Positions 18,103-26,774 of a stretch of DNA of 64,000 nucleotides are shown here, one piece after another. The stretch covers positions 1-64,000 of the forward strand of contig JAVBQL010000011.1 in NCBI GenBank assembly GCA_031549085.1. The letters are read 5' to 3'. Under the pieces are notes generated by a model, which was given only the letters and a program-made list of their open reading frames with translations, was not told where the DNA came from and ran no database searches. The position numbers and the translations under genes are program-made. Position 1 is the stretch's first letter; each line of letters starts with the position of its first letter. Source of the stretch: JAVBQL01 sp031549085. Its GTDB lineage: Bacteria > Spirochaetota > GWE2-31-10 > MWDO01.

Positions 18103-19425
18103 ATGGACTATACAATATCGATACTTGGTAGACCAAATGTCGGAAAATCAACACTCTTCAATAGACTAATCAAATCAAAAAAAGCAATAATTGATCCAAC
18201 CCCAGGTGTCACAAGAGATATAGTCTCAGGAAATTTCACTCTAAATAATGAAATTGAGATAAGGCTGCAGGATACAGGAGGGCTAACTGACGAAGGTGAT
18301 ATTCTAAATAAGCTTGTACAGGAGAAGACAAGAGAGGCTCTTAAGAGTTCCGATTTGATACTATTTCTCGTGGAGTCAAAAAAGATTCTTCCAATAGAGA
18401 GAGAGTATATTGAACTCGCCCGTCAAAGCGGAAAAAAGATAATACTCGTCGTAAATAAGTGTGACTCCATTGAGCGAGATCAATCTATCTTCGATTTTTA
18501 TGAGTATGGAATAGATACCATCATACCAATATCAGCAGCACACAACAGAAATATAGATGATCTATTAGATGAAATCTACTCATACTTAAAAACAATTAAA
18601 AAAGATAAAAAAGAGAGTGAACCAAAAAAAGATAATCTCATAAAGCTTGCGATAGTTGGAAAGCCAAATGTTGGAAAATCATCATTATTAAACAAAATCA
18701 TCTCAAAAGAGAGAAGCATAGTATCTGATATCGCAGGGACTACTAGAGATGTTGTTGATGAATATTTCTCTTTTGATGGGAGAGATTTTCTGATACTTGA
18801 TACTGCTGGGATAAGAAGAAAATCGAAGGTAAATGAGGATATTGAGTATTATTCAGTAAATAGAGCTATAAAAGCCATTGAAGAGTCTGATATAACCATA
18901 CTCGTTATAGATTCACTTGAAGAGCTATCCACACAAGACAAGAAGATAACAGACCAGATAATGAACAACAAGAAGGGCTTAATCATTGCATTAAACAAGT
19001 GGGATTTGCAAAATAGTGACGAGGAGACCTTCATAAAAAAGAAGGATAGACTTCTATTTTTATTTCCACAGATAGAGTTTGCTCCAATTGTTAGGGTCTC
19101 TGCCCTAAGTGGTAAGGGGATTGTCAATCTTCTAAAAAGATCGATAAAAGTTTATGACAACACACATAGAAAAATTGAGACCTCAAAACTGAATAAGTTT
19201 ATAGAAAAAATAGTAAAGAGAAACTCTCCAAACAGCAAAGCTGGTGCTGTAAATATCTATTATGCGGTGCAGAGAGGAACAGCTCCTGTTGAATTTATCT
19301 TCTTCATTAATAATACAAAAAACCTATCAGAGAGCTATAAGCAATATACAATAAACAAGCTTCGAGAGGAGTTTGATTTTGCTGGTGTGCCAATTAAGAT
19401 AACATTCCGTGATAAAAAAGAGTAA
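18103..19425 (+). CDS. der: ribosome-assembly GTPase Der (EngA)
   Basis: Essential double GTPase for 50S subunit assembly. GTPase domain 1 starts at residue 7 (GRPNVGKSTLFNR, DTGG, NKCD). GTPase domain 2 starts near residue 186 (GKPNVGKSSLLNK, DTAGIRRKSK, NKWD). The KH-like C-terminal domain ends FDFAGVPIKITFRDKKE, the usual ending. The 440 residues are standard. The start ATG follows AAAGGTAG. It stands alone, with a 350-base structured leader in front. Confidence 0.97.
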   Translation: MDYTISILGRPNVGKSTLFNRLIKSKKAIIDPTPGVTRDIVSGNFTLNNEIEIRLQDTGGLTDEGDILNKLVQEKTREALKSSDLILFLVESKKILPIEREYIELARQSGKKIILVVNKCDSIERDQSIFDFYEYGIDTIIPISAAHNRNIDDLLDEIYSYLKTIKKDKKESEPKKDNLIKLAIVGKPNVGKSSLLNKIISKERSIVSDIAGTTRDVVDEYFSFDGRDFLILDTAGIRRKSKVNEDIEYYSVNRAIKAIEESDITILVIDSLEELSTQDKKITDQIMNNKKGLIIALNKWDLQNSDEETFIKKKDRLLFLFPQIEFAPIVRVSALSGKGIVNLLKRSIKVYDNTHRKIETSKLNKFIEKIVKRNSPNSKAGAVNIYYAVQRGTAPVEFIFFINNTKNLSESYKQYTINKLREEFDFAGVPIKITFRDKKE

Positions 19426-19520
19426 AAATATTATTGTTTTTAAATCTACTATAAATATTTTTGCTTATAACTATTCATAATTAAAATAAAAATTAATTTT
19501 TTTATATTTTAGTATAAAAA

Positions 19521-19549
19521 TTGACTTTTTAAATAATATAATTTAATAT
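19521..19549 (+). promoter_or_regulatory. promoter of the 19.6 kb lipoprotein
   Basis: TTGACT (19521-19526), a 17-base spacer and TAATAT (19544-19549), about 55 bases before the start codon. Confidence 0.45.
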
Positions 19550-19604
19550 AGTAATTACATATGTCGTATGCTTATTTTTTAAATGTAAAAAGTAGGTTTT
19601 TTTT

Positions 19605-20015
19605 ATGAGAAAATTTTTACCATTACTAACTTTAATTGTTTTTTCTGTTTTAATTGCTTGTGAACCTTCCACTAAAAATGAGGGTGAAATCAACAAAGCA
19701 GAATTCCCCGAAGAACTGCAGGGGACTTGGGTGCCAACTATAATCATTGAGTTGAAAGGAACGACAGACCCCTCTGCATTCACAGATAATCAAAAAATAA
19801 TAATAAGTAAACACCAAATCAGCTCAGGCGGAGAGGCTAGTTATGATTTAGTATCTTGTGTAGGAAATGTAATAAAACTAAGATCGGTAATGTTTCCAAA
19901 CAGTGGTCTGCGAGGATTTAGTTATACTATAGAAAACAATACACTCATTGCTAACCCTGTAAGTGGATTAGATGACACTGGGCTTGAAACAATGGATCTA
20001 GTTAAAATAGAGTAG
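19605..20015 (+). CDS. small lipoprotein with a GTW-type beta domain
   Basis: 136 residues with a clear lipoprotein signal: MRKFLPLLTLIVFSVLIAC, Cys at residue 19. The mature part starts with a charged linker and then PEELQGTWVP, followed by alternating beta strands (KIIISKHQI, VIKLRSV, FSYTIENNTLIA). The GTW motif and strand order recall the 94-residue repeat of the large surface lipoprotein at 22031-24037 (KGTWET ... IIISDTAVVV), so both may be lipocalin-like envelope domains. The function is unknown. It is monocistronic, with its own promoter and terminator. Confidence 0.8.
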   Translation: MRKFLPLLTLIVFSVLIACEPSTKNEGEINKAEFPEELQGTWVPTIIIELKGTTDPSAFTDNQKIIISKHQISSGGEASYDLVSCVGNVIKLRSVMFPNSGLRGFSYTIENNTLIANPVSGLDDTGLETMDLVKIE

Positions 20016-20040
20016 ATTTTATTTTATGCGATAAATTTAA

Positions 20041-20078
20041 AGCAGGCTCCATTTTTATAAGAGCCTGCTATTTTTTTA
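20041..20078. terminator. terminator between lipoprotein and prenyl synthase
   Basis: AGCAGGCTC / GAGCCTGCT hairpin followed by a T-run on the plus strand. It lies between convergent genes and could also serve the minus strand. Confidence 0.88.
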
Positions 20079-20086
20079 TTTAATTG

Positions 20087-20959
20087 CTATTTTGCCCTGT
20101 TGAGAAGAAAATCAACCAAACCATTGAAAAAATCTCTATTATTTGGCAATTTTGCTATTATCTCTTTTGCTTTATCTGTATAATCTCTCATTATCTCTCT
20201 GGCCTTTTCTATGCCATACACATTAGGAAGGGAGGCCTTATTCATATTAAAATCACTGCCAGTCTTCTTTCCTAAAGTTTTTGTATCCCCAACAATATCA
20301 AGTATATCATCTTGTATTTGAAATATATGTCCTATATAGGCGCCCAAGGACTCCAAATCATAGATAACATTGCTGGTTATACTATAGTTTATCGCACCAA
20401 GCATAAGGGAGAGCTCAAATAATCTTGCTGTCTTATTTAGATTTATCTCTAGGATTTTTTCTATAGACAAGTGAGTGCTCTCGCTCTCTATATCAAGCAC
20501 CTGCCCTCTAATCATCCCCCTAGAACCAACTTTATCATTTATTAGCTGCAATATGTATGGAATGCGGTCAGTTTTTGTGTAGTTGGTAAAGAGCTCAAAA
20601 GTTCTTGTAAGAATTGAGTCTCCAACAAGCAGAGCGAAAGCCTCATCCTTAATGGTATGAAGCGTCTTCTGTCCCCTTCTCATATCATCATTATCCATAC
20701 AAGGAAGGTCGTCATGGACAAGGGAGTATGTGTGTATATTTTCTACAACACTGGCCAAAACATAGGCATCATCATCAATTTCGCCAAGAGATAGGCCCGC
20801 CTCAATCAAAAGAAGGGGCCTAATGCGCTTTGATGGAGCAAAAGTTATATAGTTCATCCCCCACTCTATGGAGTCATCCTCTACACTATTTATATAGAGA
20901 TACCTCTTCATATACTCCTCAATCTTTAAACGTTTGATTTCGCTGGTTAAATAGTCCAT
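20087..20959 (-). CDS. ispA: polyprenyl synthase (farnesyl/geranylgeranyl diphosphate type)
   Basis: Condenses isopentenyl diphosphate with allylic diphosphates to make the precursor of undecaprenyl and quinone side chains. The first Asp-rich motif is HDDLPCMDNDDMRRG near residue 80; the six-base-spaced DD...DD form is typical of bacterial IspA. The second, FQIQDDILDIVGD, is near 213. The length of 290 residues fits IspA. Residues before the first Asp motif are not bulky enough to settle chain length by eye. It lies 18 bases downstream of the YmdB-like gene on the same strand, so an operon is likely. Confidence 0.92.
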   Translation of the reverse strand: MDYLTSEIKRLKIEEYMKRYLYINSVEDDSIEWGMNYITFAPSKRIRPLLLIEAGLSLGEIDDDAYVLASVVENIHTYSLVHDDLPCMDNDDMRRGQKTLHTIKDEAFALLVGDSILTRTFELFTNYTKTDRIPYILQLINDKVGSRGMIRGQVLDIESESTHLSIEKILEINLNKTARLFELSLMLGAINYSITSNVIYDLESLGAYIGHIFQIQDDILDIVGDTKTLGKKTGSDFNMNKASLPNVYGIEKAREIMRDYTDKAKEIIAKLPNNRDFFNGLVDFLLNRAK

Positions 20960-20977
20960 AAGCCTCTCTCCTTTAAA

Positions 20978-21775
20978 TTATATGCTAAACCTTTTGATAC
21001 TTAAGACGGCCTTTGTGTTGATATCAACCTCTGCCATGACGCCCTGCATTCGGCCGCTCCTGTTTTCACCCTCTTTGGCGGGGATAAAAGCTGAAAAGGA
21101 TTGCGTTATCAACCTTTTTAGGGTAACATCTTTATCCATCCCTATGACGCTATCAATTGAACCGCACATTCCAAGGTCGGTGATATAGCCTGTCCCCTTT
21201 GGAAGAATCTGCTCGTCAGCTGTCTGGACGTGGGTGTGTGTGCCGCAGACCAGTGCAACCTTCCCATCAAAATCATTGGCAAGGGTAATCTTTTCTGTTG
21301 CATACTCTGCATGAAAATCGACAACGACAAGATCGCACCCCTTAAGCTCGACCTTTAATAGCTTGTTTAATATATGGAAGGGGCAATCAACAGGCGTCAT
21401 AAAGTAGCGCCCAATGAGATTTACGACGCCTACCTTGATATTATCAAGCTCGATTATATAGTGTCCCTTGCCATCTGCCTCGGGGTAGTTTGCGGGCCTT
21501 AAGAGGAAGGGATAGCTATCAAGAAGTTTCGTAACATCATTTTTTGACCAGATATGGTTGCCGGAGGTGATTACATCTATCCCGCACTGTCTATATATTT
21601 TTATATTGTCCTCTATGATTCCAAAGCCATTATCTGAGTTTTCGCCATTGGCAACAACAAGGTCTATCTTCTCTCTTTTGCGCAGTTCGGGGAGCTTTAC
21701 ATAGAGCTGCTCTATGCCCGGGGCTCCTATGATGTCGCCAAGCATTACTATCTTTAATACATTTTTTTGTGACAT
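20978..21775 (-). CDS. YmdB-family metallophosphoesterase
   Basis: The 265-residue enzyme belongs to the TIGR00282 family, of which Bacillus YmdB hydrolyses 2',3'-cyclic nucleotides. All metal-ligand motifs are present: MLGDIIG near residue 12, ANGENSDNG near 42, SGNHIW near 70, VDFHAEYATEK near 153 and CGTHTHVQTAD near 178. Base composition is noticeably richer in GC than in neighbouring genes. The window also holds a second, degenerate copy at 47836-48621 that has lost most of these ligands. Confidence 0.9.
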   Translation of the reverse strand: MSQKNVLKIVMLGDIIGAPGIEQLYVKLPELRKREKIDLVVANGENSDNGFGIIEDNIKIYRQCGIDVITSGNHIWSKNDVTKLLDSYPFLLRPANYPEADGKGHYIIELDNIKVGVVNLIGRYFMTPVDCPFHILNKLLKVELKGCDLVVVDFHAEYATEKITLANDFDGKVALVCGTHTHVQTADEQILPKGTGYITDLGMCGSIDSVIGMDKDVTLKRLITQSFSAFIPAKEGENRSGRMQGVMAEVDINTKAVLSIKRFSI

Positions 21776-21954
21776 TAATCCTCTCTATAACTGAAATGGA
21801 TTGCGAGCACTATAGCAATTGTTACTTTTTTAGTCTATTTTACTTCCCTTATTAATTCCATTTTAGTTTGTTTAATATATCCTAATGGATAACTATTTGT
21901 CAAGTGTTGGTTGTTATTGCCTCTCAAGTTCTTTTTTGCTTCCGGTCTATAAGG

Positions 21955-21989
21955 AAGGGAGGCTGTTTAACAAACAGCCTCCCTTTTTT
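21955..21989. terminator. terminator at the 3' end of surface lipoprotein 1
   Basis: AAGGGAGGCTGTTT / AAACAGCCTCCCTT hairpin with a T-run on the plus side. The same core (GAGGCTGTTTAACAAACAGC) recurs at 24653-24688 and 31851-31883 beside the related genes. Confidence 0.75.
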
Positions 21990-22030
21990 GGAGTCACTTT
22001 TTTAATATGAAGGTTATCTTTTATGGATTT

Positions 22031-24037
22031 TTAGTCCCATACAAAGCCTGTGTTCCAAAGGTTTGGATCTGTCCCTTTGACTGCTTGAATGGTTGCAGGA
22101 CCTGCTGTGCCTTTGTAGAATTTGGCGGAGGAGCCATTTTTGTAGAGTACACTAAGAGTTCTTGCTATTGTGGCTGTTGGCTCTCTTACATATATTTGAC
22201 AGTTTGAGATGGTCGCTATGCTATTATTAAAAACACCATAAGCACCACTCACACTAGCACTACCTGCTGCTCCTATTATTGTACCACCACTGAAGGTGGC
22301 TGTACCAAGCAAATTCCAAACACCATAAGCATAACTCACTCTAGCACCACCTGCTGCAGCTGTTATGGTGCCACCATTGATAGTAGCTGTGCCATTATTC
22401 AAAACACCATGAGCAATATCATTCACACTAGCACTATCTGCTGCGCCTGTTATGGTGCTGCCACTAATGGTAGCTGTACCACTATTAAAAACACCATAAG
22501 CACTACTACTCACACTAGCACTAGCTGCCACGCCTGTTATGGTGCCGCTTAATATTGTTAATTTTGAAGTGCTGCCAGAATTAAAAACACCATAAGCATA
22601 ATCTGTACTAGCACTACCTGCTACAGCTGTTATGGTACCGCCACTGATGGTTGCTGTACCAGCATTAAAAATACCATAAGCTCTACCACTACTCACACTA
22701 GCAGTGCCTGCTGCAGCTGTTACTGTGCCGCTTAATATTGTTAGTTTTGAATTGTTAGAATAACTATAGATACCATAGGCACTATTTGTTATTGTACCAC
22801 TCTCCATTCCAACAATATCGCAGTTGTCAACAGTCATATCTCCATTGGCTACTACTCCATAGGCAAATAGATTGTTATATTTAGCTCCCTTGATATCAAG
22901 GTTCTCCAATATGACTTTGCTTCCTGCTCCTGTAGTAATACGACCAGTATTAATTGCTGTTGCATCAGCACCATTTATTGTGCTCTTGTCGTTGACATTA
23001 ATTCTTGTCCAAAAAGTATTATATCCACCCTTAATAGTAATTTGATTGGTGGTTGTTATATTAATCAACTCACTATATGTACCCCTTGCAACCATTATAA
23101 TATTATTTTTAGCTTTTGAGAGAGCAATTGCCCTTGTGATTGTCTTCACTGGATATGTTGAATCGATACCATTGCTATAATCATTACCTGATGTTGATAC
23201 ATAAATTATAGATGGTTTGGCAATTGTTGTTGTGGTGGTGGTAGATGTGGTTGTAGTAGTTGTTGAAGTGGTTGAGGTTGTACTACTTGTTGAGGTGGTT
23301 GTCGTTGGGTTTACGACCTTTGTTGTGTCGTAGGTTGTTCCCTCGATTGTAAGCGATAGCTCGCTATCATTGTTTGTAAGTTGGTAGTCTATATCGATTG
23401 TTTTCGTTGAGTCTGCGGGATCTTTCACAACGATCTTGTCGCCGTCACTTGAGACCACCTCATAGCTTGTTGTGTTTGATGGGTTCGATTTATCGGTCAC
23501 CACGACAGCAGTGTCGCTGATGGTGATTGTCTCGCCCGCTGTCTCCCATGTCCCTTTGAGCTTTGGGTCTATCGTGGTTGTGGTAGTTGCCCCTGATACC
23601 TTTGTTGTGTCGTAGGTTGTTCCATCGATTGTAAGCGACAGTTCGCTGTCATTATTTGTGAGTTGATAGTCGATATCAATTGTTTTCGTTGGATCTGCGG
23701 GATCTTTCACAACGATCTTGTCTCCGTCGCTTGAAACAACCTCATAGCTTGTTGTGTTTGATGGGTTCGATTTATCGGTCACCACGACAGCAGTGTCGCT
23801 GATTATGATTGTTTCACTGTTGGTCTCCCACGTCCCCTTAACCTTTGGGTTTACTGTGGTTGTGGTAGTGCCTGAGATGTTTCCCTCAAGCTTCTCTGAC
23901 CCGCCGCTGTTGCCACCCTCAGTTGTGGCACAGCTTGGAAAGAGCACGACAGAAAAGAGAAGAATTGTAGAAATCAAAGCAATAACAACTATGACAACTG
24001 CAAAGCCCCCCTCTTTTTTTAGATTTTTTACACTCAT
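22031..24037 (-). CDS. surface lipoprotein 1: two GTW domains, Thr linker, beta-helix
   Basis: 668 residues. N-terminal hydrophobic segment (GGFAVVIVVIALISTILL) ends in a lipobox-like LFPSC near residue 36. Two 94-residue direct repeats follow (about 60-245), each KGTWET...IISDTAVVVTDKSNPSNTT...YQLTNNDSELSLTI. A Thr/Ser linker (about 246-275) leads to a DUF1565/pectate-lyase-like beta-helix that starts YVSTSGNDYSNG and contains ARGTYSELINI. It continues as 26-35-residue repeats of the type AYGVFNSGTATISGGTITGA. The conserved C-terminus is FYKGTAGPATIQAVKG...LWNTGFVWD. There is no autotransporter barrel. The leader is 460 bases and carries a structured RNA and an attenuator. Probably an exposed adhesin-like lipoprotein; the ligand is unknown. 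Confidence 0.85.
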   Translation of the reverse strand: MSVKNLKKEGGFAVVIVVIALISTILLFSVVLFPSCATTEGGNSGGSEKLEGNISGTTTTTVNPKVKGTWETNSETIIISDTAVVVTDKSNPSNTTSYEVVSSDGDKIVVKDPADPTKTIDIDYQLTNNDSELSLTIDGTTYDTTKVSGATTTTTIDPKLKGTWETAGETITISDTAVVVTDKSNPSNTTSYEVVSSDGDKIVVKDPADSTKTIDIDYQLTNNDSELSLTIEGTTYDTTKVVNPTTTTSTSSTTSTTSTTTTTTSTTTTTTIAKPSIIYVSTSGNDYSNGIDSTYPVKTITRAIALSKAKNNIIMVARGTYSELINITTTNQITIKGGYNTFWTRINVNDKSTINGADATAINTGRITTGAGSKVILENLDIKGAKYNNLFAYGVVANGDMTVDNCDIVGMESGTITNSAYGIYSYSNNSKLTILSGTVTAAAGTASVSSGRAYGIFNAGTATISGGTITAVAGSASTDYAYGVFNSGSTSKLTILSGTITGVAASASVSSSAYGVFNSGTATISGSTITGAADSASVNDIAHGVLNNGTATINGGTITAAAGGARVSYAYGVWNLLGTATFSGGTIIGAAGSASVSGAYGVFNNSIATISNCQIYVREPTATIARTLSVLYKNGSSAKFYKGTAGPATIQAVKGTDPNLWNTGFVWD
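23316..23880 (-). repeat. tandem 282-base direct repeat in surface lipoprotein 1
   Basis: Two copies offset by exactly 282 bases (94 codons) encode the GTW beta domain and are nearly identical at DNA level. The paralogue at 24728-26407 has one copy. In-frame unit length means copy number can change without breaking the gene. Confidence 0.85.
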
Positions 24038-24073
24038 TCAAATTCCTCCTTAAACATAGATAAAAAAATAGTA

Positions 24074-24142
24074 GACTATAAAAAGCACATACGCCAGATG
24101 CTTTTATAGTCTATCTATGCCCTTCATGATAGATAGACTATA
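24074..24142 (-). promoter_or_regulatory. overlapping antiterminator and terminator hairpins
   Basis: Read on the minus strand. The first hairpin is TATAGTCTATCTAT / ATAGATAGACTATA, 14 perfect pairs (24142-24129 with 24118-24105). The second is GACTATAAAAGCA / TGCTTTTTATAGTC, 13 pairs with one bulge (24111-24099 with 24087-24074), followed by seven T residues at about 24062-24068. The two share 24105-24111, so only one can form. This is the classical attenuation layout, 30 bases before the ribosome site (AAGGAGG) of surface lipoprotein 1. Confidence 0.7.
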
Positions 24143-24209
24143 AAAAATAGTATTTTGAAGATGAATTTGAATAAAATTGCGGTTTTTAAAAAAAAAGACG
24201 TGAATGTAC

Positions 24210-24421
24210 GAATAAGCCCGCAAATGCAAGGGGCGTATACTACCCATCCCCCTCTCTTCATGCTTAACTATATGCATTACAAGGATGAACAGTCCTTACA
24301 CTGCAGGCTTACATGTGGTTATAAGCCATACAAGACAGCGCCTTATAACGCACCGACTAAGCCTTTAACCCCAATAGCGAAGAGAGGAAAATGAGATAGT
24401 TTTTTTTAAATAGGATACGCC
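24210..24421 (-). ncRNA. structured leader RNA element, copy D' (aptamer-like)
   Basis: A locally GC-richer block inside an AT-rich leader. Helix P: GGCGTAT (24232-24238) with ATACGCC (24415-24421). Helix Q: CCTCTCTTC (24251-24259) with GAAGAGAGG (24379-24387), both perfect. Between them are AAGGA/TCCTT and GGCTT/AAGCC hairpins. TAAGCC (24213-24218) can pair with GGCTTA (24306-24311) across P/Q. On the minus strand it shares UAUUGGGG, GGCUUAG and GGGUAGUAU with copies A, B and D. The position between promoter and attenuator suggests a sensing domain. Confidence 0.55.
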
Positions 24422-24504
24422 TACCCTTGTTTATAACAAACCATCATAAAATATGTAATTTCATAGATTTGTATCATATTAATAGATACTTGATCTATCC
24501 TAAC

Positions 24505-24533
24505 ATTATATAAGTATATTCAAAAAAAATCAA
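24505..24533 (-). promoter_or_regulatory. promoter of surface lipoprotein 1 and its leader
   Basis: On the minus strand TTGATT (24533-24528), a 17-base spacer and TATAAT (24510-24505). Transcription would start near 24498 and give a leader of about 460 bases. Confidence 0.6.
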
Positions 24534-24652
24534 TATTTATATAAAATAAAACAAAAACAATTTTTATTTACAAAAAATAGAGCGATTAAAAATATATTAA
24601 GATTTTATATATAAGTAAAGCTTAAAGTTTATGCTATTGTGATAAAAAAAAG

Positions 24653-24688
24653 AAGGGAGGCTGTTTAACAAACAGCCTCTCTTTTTTG
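24653..24688. terminator. terminator at the 3' end of surface lipoprotein 2
   Basis: Same GGGAGGCTGTTT / AAACAGCCTCTC hairpin as at 21955. On the minus strand it is followed by TTCTTTTTTTT, so it fits as the end of the 24728-26407 transcript. Confidence 0.85.
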
Positions 24689-24727
24689 GACTACTTTTTT
24701 AATATGAAGGTTATTTTTTATGGATTT

Positions 24728-26407
24728 TTAGTCCCATGAAAAGCCTGTTGTCCAAAGGTTTGGAGCTACTCCCTTAATTGCTTGAATGGTTGCAGGGCCT
24801 GCTGTGCCTTTGTAGAATTTTTTGGAGGCCTCATATCTATAGAGTACATTAAGAGTTCCTGTTACTGTAGCGGTTGGCTCTTTGGCATATACTTTACAGT
24901 TTGAGATAGTCACTATGGATCGATTAAAAACACCATAAGCTTCACCACTCACATTAGCAGTGCCCGCTGCAGCTGTTATGGTGCCACCAGTGATGGTAGC
25001 TCCACCCGAACCATCAATACCATAAGCACGATCCACGCTAGTACTATCTGCTGCAGCTGTTATGGTCCCGCCTGTGATGGTTATTGTGCTGCCATTATTA
25101 TAAACACCATAAGCAACAAAAAATGCACTAGCACTATCAGATACTCCTATTATGACACCTCCGTTAATGGTTGCTATGCTATACTTATTATAAACACCAA
25201 TAGCATTTCTCCCTGTAGTAGTATCTGCTGCTCCTGTTATGGTGCCGCCATTGATGATTATTTTACCACCACTAATAGAAGCACCATTATAAATACCATA
25301 AGCATAATACACGCTAGCAGTGCCCGCTACTCCTGTTATAGTAGCATCACTTATGGTTAGTGTACCTTTATTATAATTATATATACCATGAGCATCACCT
25401 GTTATAATACCACTCTCTATAGCCACAATATAACAATTGTCCACTATCATATCTCCATAGTTCACTACTCCATAAGCATTGTAATTGTTATATATAGCTC
25501 CCTTGATATCAAGGTTTTCCAGTGTTACTTTGCTATTCACTCCCGCGGTTATACGTCCAGTCCCCAATTCTGTTCTATCTCCACCGTTTATTGTGCTCTT
25601 GTCATTGACATTGTCTCTTGTCCAGCCTGTATTGTATCCACCCTTGATGGTTATTGGAATAGTGGTTGTGATGTCAAGAAGCTCGCTGTATGTACCACTT
25701 GCTACATAAATGATATTTTTAGAACTACTTACCATAGTAAGTGCTTTTGAGATTGTCTTTAGTGGAGCTGTATGAGCTCCACTGTTGTTGTCATTTCCAA
25801 GAGCAGAGACACAGATTATTGTAGCAGGGATAGTAGTCGTTGTTGTGGTGGTTGATGTGGTGGTCGTTGTACTTGTTGAAGTTGTACTTGTTGAAGTTGT
25901 ACTTGTTGTTGTGGTAGATGTGGTAGATGTGGTAGATGTGGTCGAAGTGGTTGTCGTTGGGTTTATGACCTTTGTTGTGTTGTAGATTGTTCCCTCGATT
26001 GTGAGGGAGAGCTTGCTATCATTGTTTGTGAGTTGGTAGTCAATATCAATTCTTTTTGTTGGGTCGGCGGGATCTTTCACAACGATCTTGTTGCCGTCGC
26101 TTGAAACAACCTCATAGTTTGTTGTGTTTGATGGGTTCGATTTATCAGTCACCACGACAGCAGTGTCGCTGATTATGATTGTCTCACTGTTTGTCTCCCA
26201 CTCACCTTTCAGCTTTGGGTTTATTGTAGTTGTTGTTGTTCCTGCTGTGCCCCCCTCAAGCTTCTCAACCCCTCCAGTACCACCGCCCTCAGTTGTGGCA
26301 CAATTTGGAAAAAGTATGATAGAAAAGAGAAGAATTGTAGAGATCAAAGCAATAAGAACAATGATAACTGCGATTCTCCCCTCTTTTTTTAGTTTTTTTG
26401 TGTTCAT
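24728..26407 (-). CDS. surface lipoprotein 2: one GTW domain, Thr linker, beta-helix
   Basis: 559 residues from the ATG at 26407 (a TTG at 26410 is also open, but AAGGAG at 26416-26421 fits the ATG). It is a close paralogue of surface lipoprotein 1: hydrophobic N-terminus ending LFPNC, one KGEWETNSETIIISD domain, then an expanded Thr/Ser linker of about 45 residues. The beta-helix domain contains CVSALGNDNNSGAHTAPL and ASGTYSELLDI, followed by AYGVYN...TITGGTITAAA repeats. The C-terminus FYKGTAGPATIQAIKG and the 3' flank are shared with copy 1. Linker codons form short DNA repeats (around 25826-25960) that could slip in whole codons. Probably an exposed surface protein. Confidence 0.85.
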   Translation of the reverse strand: MNTKKLKKEGRIAVIIVLIALISTILLFSIILFPNCATTEGGGTGGVEKLEGGTAGTTTTTINPKLKGEWETNSETIIISDTAVVVTDKSNPSNTTNYEVVSSDGNKIVVKDPADPTKRIDIDYQLTNNDSKLSLTIEGTIYNTTKVINPTTTTSTTSTTSTTSTTTTSTTSTSTTSTSTTTTTSTTTTTTTIPATIICVSALGNDNNSGAHTAPLKTISKALTMVSSSKNIIYVASGTYSELLDITTTIPITIKGGYNTGWTRDNVNDKSTINGGDRTELGTGRITAGVNSKVTLENLDIKGAIYNNYNAYGVVNYGDMIVDNCYIVAIESGIITGDAHGIYNYNKGTLTISDATITGVAGTASVYYAYGIYNGASISGGKIIINGGTITGAADTTTGRNAIGVYNKYSIATINGGVIIGVSDSASAFFVAYGVYNNGSTITITGGTITAAADSTSVDRAYGIDGSGGATITGGTITAAAGTANVSGEAYGVFNRSIVTISNCKVYAKEPTATVTGTLNVLYRYEASKKFYKGTAGPATIQAIKGVAPNLWTTGFSWD

Positions 26408-26700
26408 CAAATTTTCTCCTTAAAAAATATATAACAAAAATATTAAAGCTATATAGACCGACAGACATAAAAAATATACCTAAGACAATATAACCTATCA
26501 ATCCCCTTCTTTATAAATAGATCATATTATTTTATATTTTTATATATAACATATATTTAAGAAGTATTTATAAATATTATAAAGCATATTATAAATAAGT
26601 CAATATAATTGTCTATATTAATATAAATAAATTTTTACTTGGACAATTATATAAAATAGATAGGCTTATATTAATAAATGTTGAAATGAATAATTATAAA

Positions 26701-26736
26701 AAAAAAGATACTCTTAACTTAAAGAGTATCTTATTT
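26701..26736 (-). terminator. terminator of surface lipoprotein 3
   Basis: AAGATACTCTTT / AAGAGTATCTT hairpin followed on the minus strand by nine T residues. Confidence 0.88.
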
Positions 26737-26774
26737 AACTACACTTTTTTATTTTTAAGGATATTTTTATGAAC

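Noticed and set aside
24005..24040. Type IV prepilin signal (KKEGGFAVVIVVIALIS) in surface lipoprotein 1
   Set aside because: The Glu at position +5 is missing, the paralogue has EGRIAV instead, and a Cys follows in a lipobox-like place, so a lipoprotein signal explains it better.
24155..24394. 79-codon plus-strand ORF (begins MKMNLNKIAVFKKKDVNVRI) in the lipoprotein 1 leader
   Set aside because: It lies exactly over the structured RNA block on the other strand, has no ribosome site, and its unusual composition reflects the GC-richer RNA rather than coding sequence.
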